Shown here piece after piece: positions 60,979 through 64,000 of a stretch of DNA of 64,000 nt. The stretch comes from an uncultured Bacteroidota bacterium (GTDB lineage: Bacteria; Bacteroidota; Bacteroidia; Chitinophagales; Chitinophagaceae): the NCBI GenBank assembly GCA_903906365.1, contig CAIVKC010000045.1:124001-188000 (forward strand), in the 5' to 3' direction. The position numbers and the translations under genes are program-made. Numbering within the stretch: position 1 is the stretch's first letter; each line of letters begins with the position of its first letter. Below the pieces are notes generated by a model, which did no database searches, was not told where the DNA came from, and saw nothing but the letters and a program-made list of their open reading frames with translations.

Positions 60979-62679
60979 ATGCCAGGAGATACTTTGCTAG
61001 TAAACGGTAAGGCCCAAAAGCAAAACAGTTATGATGCCATCATTGTGGGTTCCGGAATTACAGGTGGCTGGGCTGCCAAAGAGCTCTGTGAAAAGGGGCT
61101 CAGGGTCCTTTTGCTGGAACGGGGCGAACAGGTGGAACATCCCAAATATCCCACTTCTACTATGAATGTCTGGGAATTCAGCCATAGGGGACTCTTGACC
61201 CGGGAAGATAAACAGAAACATTTCATACAGAGCCGGCACTGGTCTTTTCGTGAAGACAACAAGCATTTCTATATCAATGACCAGGAAAATCCTTACCAGG
61301 AAACCAAACGTTTTGACTGGATTCGCGGAAATATAGTAGGAGGTCGTTCCCTGCTGTGGTCCAGGGCTTGCTACCGCTGGAGTGACCTGGATTTCGAAGC
61401 CAATGCCAAAGAAGGTATCGGGGTAGACTGGCCCATTCGATACAGGGATATTGCACCCTGGTACGATTACGTGGAGTCCTTCATCGGGGTAAGCGCCAGC
61501 TATGAAAAGATACCCCAGTTACCCGATGGTAAATTCCTGCCTCCCTTTGAAATGAACGCCGTTGAAAAGCTGTTCAAGCAAAAGACGGAATCAAAATTCC
61601 CGGAACGTAGGGTTATCATAGGAAGGACCGCCAATCTGACAAGGCCAATTCAGGGCAGGGGACAGTGCCAGGCGCGGGATCTGTGTCACCGGGGGTGCCC
61701 GTTTGGGGCCTATTTCAGTACCAATGCATCCACCATTCCCGCAGCTTACGCCACCGGACGATTAACGGTCAGACCCCATTCCCTGGTCAATCATGTGATA
61801 TACGATGAAAAAATCCAGCGGGCAACCGGGGTGGAAGTACTGGATACCAGTACCAATCAGACCATCCAATTCCATTCCAGGATCCTTTTTCTAAATGCCT
61901 CCACGGTGGCTACTGCTTTTATCCTGCTTAATTCCATTTCTTCCCGGTTTCCCCAGGGACTCGGAAATGGCAGTGATCAGGTCGGGCGCAACCTGATGGA
62001 TCACCATAAGGGACTATCCGCAACTGCTTCAGTGGATGGATATCTGGACAGTTATTACTTTGGAAGAAGACCTACCAACATTTATATTCCCCGTTTCCGG
62101 AATGTAAATAAAAGAGATACAGCTTATCTCAGGGGCTTTCATTACGGGGGAAACGCTTACCGCAGCCGCCCGGATGGGGCTGGTCAGCTGGGAGCGCCCC
62201 TGAAGAAAAGCCTCAGCGAACCGGGACCCTGGAAAATGAGCCTGTATGCCTTCGGTGAATGCCTGCCCTACCAGGAAAACCGCGTTACCCTTCATCCCGT
62301 GAAAAAGGACACCTGGGGAAGACCCCAGCTTCAATTCAATTGTGAGTTTAAACAAAATGAATTGTCCATGCACAAGGATATGGGCTCTACAGCAGCAGAG
62401 TTATTGGAGTCGGCCGGATTTTCCGACATTCATATCAACAACGAAATTTCCTTTCCCGGAAACGCCAATCATGAAATGGGCACTGCCAGGATGGGCCGTG
62501 ATCCAAAAACTTCCGTACTCAACGGATTTAACCAAATGCACGAAGTCCCCAATGTTTTTGTAACAGATGGATCCTGCATGGCCTCCGGCTCCTGTGTGAA
62601 TCCATCACTGACCTATATGGCCCTCACCGCAAGGGCCTGTCATCATGCAGTGGAAGAGCTGAAAAAGCAAAACATCTGA
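60979..62679 (+). CDS. GMC-family FAD-dependent oxidoreductase
   Basis: A 566-residue flavoprotein. The FAD-binding Rossmann motif is DAIIVGSGITGGWAAKELCEKGLRVLLLERG (about residues 16-46). A second nucleotide block is RGNIVGGRSLLWSRACYRW. CQARDLCHRGCPFGAYFS is a Cys-rich loop common in Bacteroidota GMC enzymes. Catalytic His residues are in ANHEMGTARMG and SCVNPSLTYMALTARACHHAV. It lacks its own signal peptide. In related clusters a small Tat-exported partner (gluconate 2-dehydrogenase subunit 3) is encoded next to it; none is seen here, although the start of a Tat-exported isomerase lies upstream. It probably oxidises a sugar or glycoside. Confidence 0.92.
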   Translation: MPGDTLLVNGKAQKQNSYDAIIVGSGITGGWAAKELCEKGLRVLLLERGEQVEHPKYPTSTMNVWEFSHRGLLTREDKQKHFIQSRHWSFREDNKHFYINDQENPYQETKRFDWIRGNIVGGRSLLWSRACYRWSDLDFEANAKEGIGVDWPIRYRDIAPWYDYVESFIGVSASYEKIPQLPDGKFLPPFEMNAVEKLFKQKTESKFPERRVIIGRTANLTRPIQGRGQCQARDLCHRGCPFGAYFSTNASTIPAAYATGRLTVRPHSLVNHVIYDEKIQRATGVEVLDTSTNQTIQFHSRILFLNASTVATAFILLNSISSRFPQGLGNGSDQVGRNLMDHHKGLSATASVDGYLDSYYFGRRPTNIYIPRFRNVNKRDTAYLRGFHYGGNAYRSRPDGAGQLGAPLKKSLSEPGPWKMSLYAFGECLPYQENRVTLHPVKKDTWGRPQLQFNCEFKQNELSMHKDMGSTAAELLESAGFSDIHINNEISFPGNANHEMGTARMGRDPKTSVLNGFNQMHEVPNVFVTDGSCMASGSCVNPSLTYMALTARACHHAVEELKKQNI

Positions 62680-62771
62680 ACGGAGGCCAGGCTCATTCAT
62701 TATAACCAGCCACAGGTCTTTACGCGCGCGTCTATTAAACCTGGATAAATGGTACCCTTGGTTTAAAGTGG

Positions 62772-62791
62772 AATTCATTTTAAAATGAATT
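62772..62791 (+). promoter_or_regulatory. Perfect 20-base palindrome upstream of the alcohol dehydrogenase
   Basis: AATTCATTTTAAAATGAATT is a perfect palindrome 71 bases ahead of the ATG at 62862. A palindrome without loop and without T tract is more likely a protein-binding site than a terminator. Confidence 0.5.
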
Positions 62792-62823
62792 TACTCCCTT
62801 TGGGGCCTTTTCTGGAAAGCGAT

Positions 62824-62840
62824 GTAATTTTTGGAGTTAC
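62824..62840 (+). promoter_or_regulatory. GTAA-GTTAC inverted repeat resembling the ArsR-type operator
   Basis: GTAATTTTTGGAGTTAC resembles the second operator of the SRPBCC-ArsR operon (GTAACTTTTTGGTTAC at 17172), with one extra base. It lies 21 bases ahead of the alcohol-dehydrogenase start. The likeness may be chance. Confidence 0.25.
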
Positions 62841-62861
62841 CTTTCAGAAAATAGCATTATC

Positions 62862-63902
62862 ATGGCGTTAGCAAATATTACCAGGGCAATGGTGCTGGAG
62901 GGTCCGGGCCTTCCGCTGGTCATGAAATCCCTCCCGCTGCCCGTACCCGCTGCCCGGCAGGTACTCATCCGTGTAATTGCCTGCGGGATATGCAGGACGG
63001 AATTGCACATCCTGGATGGAGAATTACCCCACCCAAAGTTGCCCCTTGTTCCAGGTCATGAGGTGGTTGGGCGGATCGCAGACCCCGGGGCTCCTGGGGG
63101 AAGGTTTGCCATGGGAAATCTGGTGGGCGTTTCCTGGATAGGATATACCTGCGGCGCCTGTCGGTATTGTCTGCAGGGAGCGGAAAACCTCTGCGAAAAA
63201 GGCCTCTTTACTGGGTATACCCTGGATGGGGGATATTCCGAATATATGGTGGCCCATGAAGCCTATTGTTTTCCCCTGCCTACAGGTTTTGATACGGCAG
63301 ATGCTGCACCCCTGATGTGTGCGGGATTAATTGGCTTCAGGTCTTATGCCAAGATTCCTTCCAGTGCTGTCAAAATTGGCATATATGGTTTTGGCGCTGC
63401 CGCGCATATCCTCATACAGGTAGCCAATTTTCAGCAAAAAAGAGTATATGCTTTTACCAGAAAGGGTGATGTGGCTTCCCAGCAATTCGCCATGAAACTG
63501 GGCGCAGCCTGGGCAGGGGATTCCCTGCAGACCCCTCCCGAAAAGCTGGATGCTGCCATTATTTTTGCTCCGGAAGGAAGCCTTGTAGTCAAGGCCCTCG
63601 AAGATGTGGATAAAGCCGGGACCGTCATTTGCGGCGGAATCCACATGAGCGATATCCCTTCATTTCCCTATAGTATACTCTGGGAGGAAAGGTCTGTGTC
63701 CTCGGTGGCCAATCTTACCAGAAAAGACGGCTCCGCCTTTTTGCAACTGGCCAGTGAGTTTCCTATCCATACTTCCGTAAAAACATATCCACTGCTGCGG
63801 GCAAATGAGGCCCTTGAGGATCTGCGGCATGGAAGGCTGCAGGGGGCAGCGGTTCTTTTAATGGACCCTTTAACCGGAAATGCGACACCAAGCGCCGGAT
63901 AG
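62862..63902 (+). CDS. Zinc-dependent alcohol dehydrogenase
   Basis: A 346-residue medium-chain dehydrogenase. VIACGICRTELHILDGELP has the catalytic-zinc Cys, PGHEVVGRI the zinc His, and GYTCGACRYCLQGAENLCEK the four structural-zinc Cys. The NAD(P)-binding fold is IGIYGFGAAAHILIQVA, where the GxGxxA pattern (GFGAAA) is kept. The sequence fits the zinc-binding class that oxidises primary alcohols such as ethanol or reduces aldehydes. It is 182 bases downstream of the GMC gene, past two inverted repeats, so it is probably transcribed on its own. Confidence 0.92.
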   Translation: MALANITRAMVLEGPGLPLVMKSLPLPVPAARQVLIRVIACGICRTELHILDGELPHPKLPLVPGHEVVGRIADPGAPGGRFAMGNLVGVSWIGYTCGACRYCLQGAENLCEKGLFTGYTLDGGYSEYMVAHEAYCFPLPTGFDTADAAPLMCAGLIGFRSYAKIPSSAVKIGIYGFGAAAHILIQVANFQQKRVYAFTRKGDVASQQFAMKLGAAWAGDSLQTPPEKLDAAIIFAPEGSLVVKALEDVDKAGTVICGGIHMSDIPSFPYSILWEERSVSSVANLTRKDGSAFLQLASEFPIHTSVKTYPLLRANEALEDLRHGRLQGAAVLLMDPLTGNATPSAG

Positions 63903-64000
63903 TTTTGATAGGCTTTTTCCGCTATGCCCGTGTATATACAATCTGATCCTTTATCACCGGAGAATATTCCAAATTGCAAAGCATGGATCCAGCCAAGTAG

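Noticed and set aside
1-64000. CRISPR arrays, insertion sequences, prophage genes, tRNA or rRNA genes
   Set aside because: Reading both strands showed no regularly spaced repeats, no transposase or integrase, and no T-loop motif set that fits a tRNA. A dedicated tRNAscan or ISfinder run would settle this.

Overview
The window reads as ordinary chromosome of a Bacteroidota species, most likely a member of the Chitinophagaceae. This rests on a type IX secretion C-terminal sorting domain, many lipoproteins with a short hydrophobic signal ending in Cys, promoters of the TTTG / TAnnTTTG type, frequent weak or non-ATG starts, and syntenic pieces such as DUF177-rpmF-plsX and rpsO-pnp. No insertion sequence, prophage, CRISPR array or tRNA gene was recognised. 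The only classical RNA gene is the RNase P RNA near 22 kb.

Layout. 0-5 kb: tail of a polysaccharide deacetylase, a DUF4399 lipoprotein, then a minus-strand set of glycosylasparaginase, CutC and a DUF4091 glycosidase. 5.3-9.7 kb: two tandem CocE/NonD-type secreted hydrolases and a CYTH protein. 10-12.8 kb: a LytTR response regulator tail-to-tail with a TPR sensor kinase. 13-17.2 kb: a frameshifted cupin gene, a proline iminopeptidase-like lipoprotein with a membrane protein, and an ArsR regulator between two SRPBCC proteins, preceded by clear operator palindromes. 17.4-18.5 kb: a membrane-anchored HMA-like protein with a truncated-hemoglobin-like lipoprotein. 18.8-25 kb: amino-acid permease, Smr protein, RNase P RNA, CPBP protease and the DUF177-rpmF-plsX cluster. 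25.2-34 kb: an acyltransferase, then a two-component system followed by a three-gene RND efflux system.

34-36.5 kb: a DUF1080 protein, then about 1 kb without a normal gene that carries two diverged copies of one element of roughly 180 bp. Each copy ends in a rho-independent terminator on the minus strand, so these are candidate paralogous small RNAs. 36.6-44.5 kb: housekeeping genes dnaG, plsY, prmA, pnp and rpsO with a DinB and a YdeI-like protein. 44.7-50 kb: two glycosyltransferases, ftsE, galK and a GH5-like glycosidase. 50-57 kb: small secreted proteins, an esterase, a GNAT protein, a seven-repeat Kelch lipoprotein, a WalJ-type metallo-hydrolase and a T9SS cargo protein, with another short terminated transcription unit at 55.5 kb. 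57.5-64 kb: a Crp/Fnr regulator, a gene-poor stretch of about 1.2 kb, and a carbohydrate-oxidation group (TIM-barrel isomerase, GMC oxidoreductase, zinc alcohol dehydrogenase).

The most interesting unexplained signals are the duplicated small-RNA-like element (34.9-35.45 kb), the short transcript with a strong Shine-Dalgarno and a 15-codon ORF (55.45-55.62 kb), the HMA-like/globin pair, and several perfect inverted repeats in promoter regions. All functional calls come from reading motifs by eye; no database search was run.
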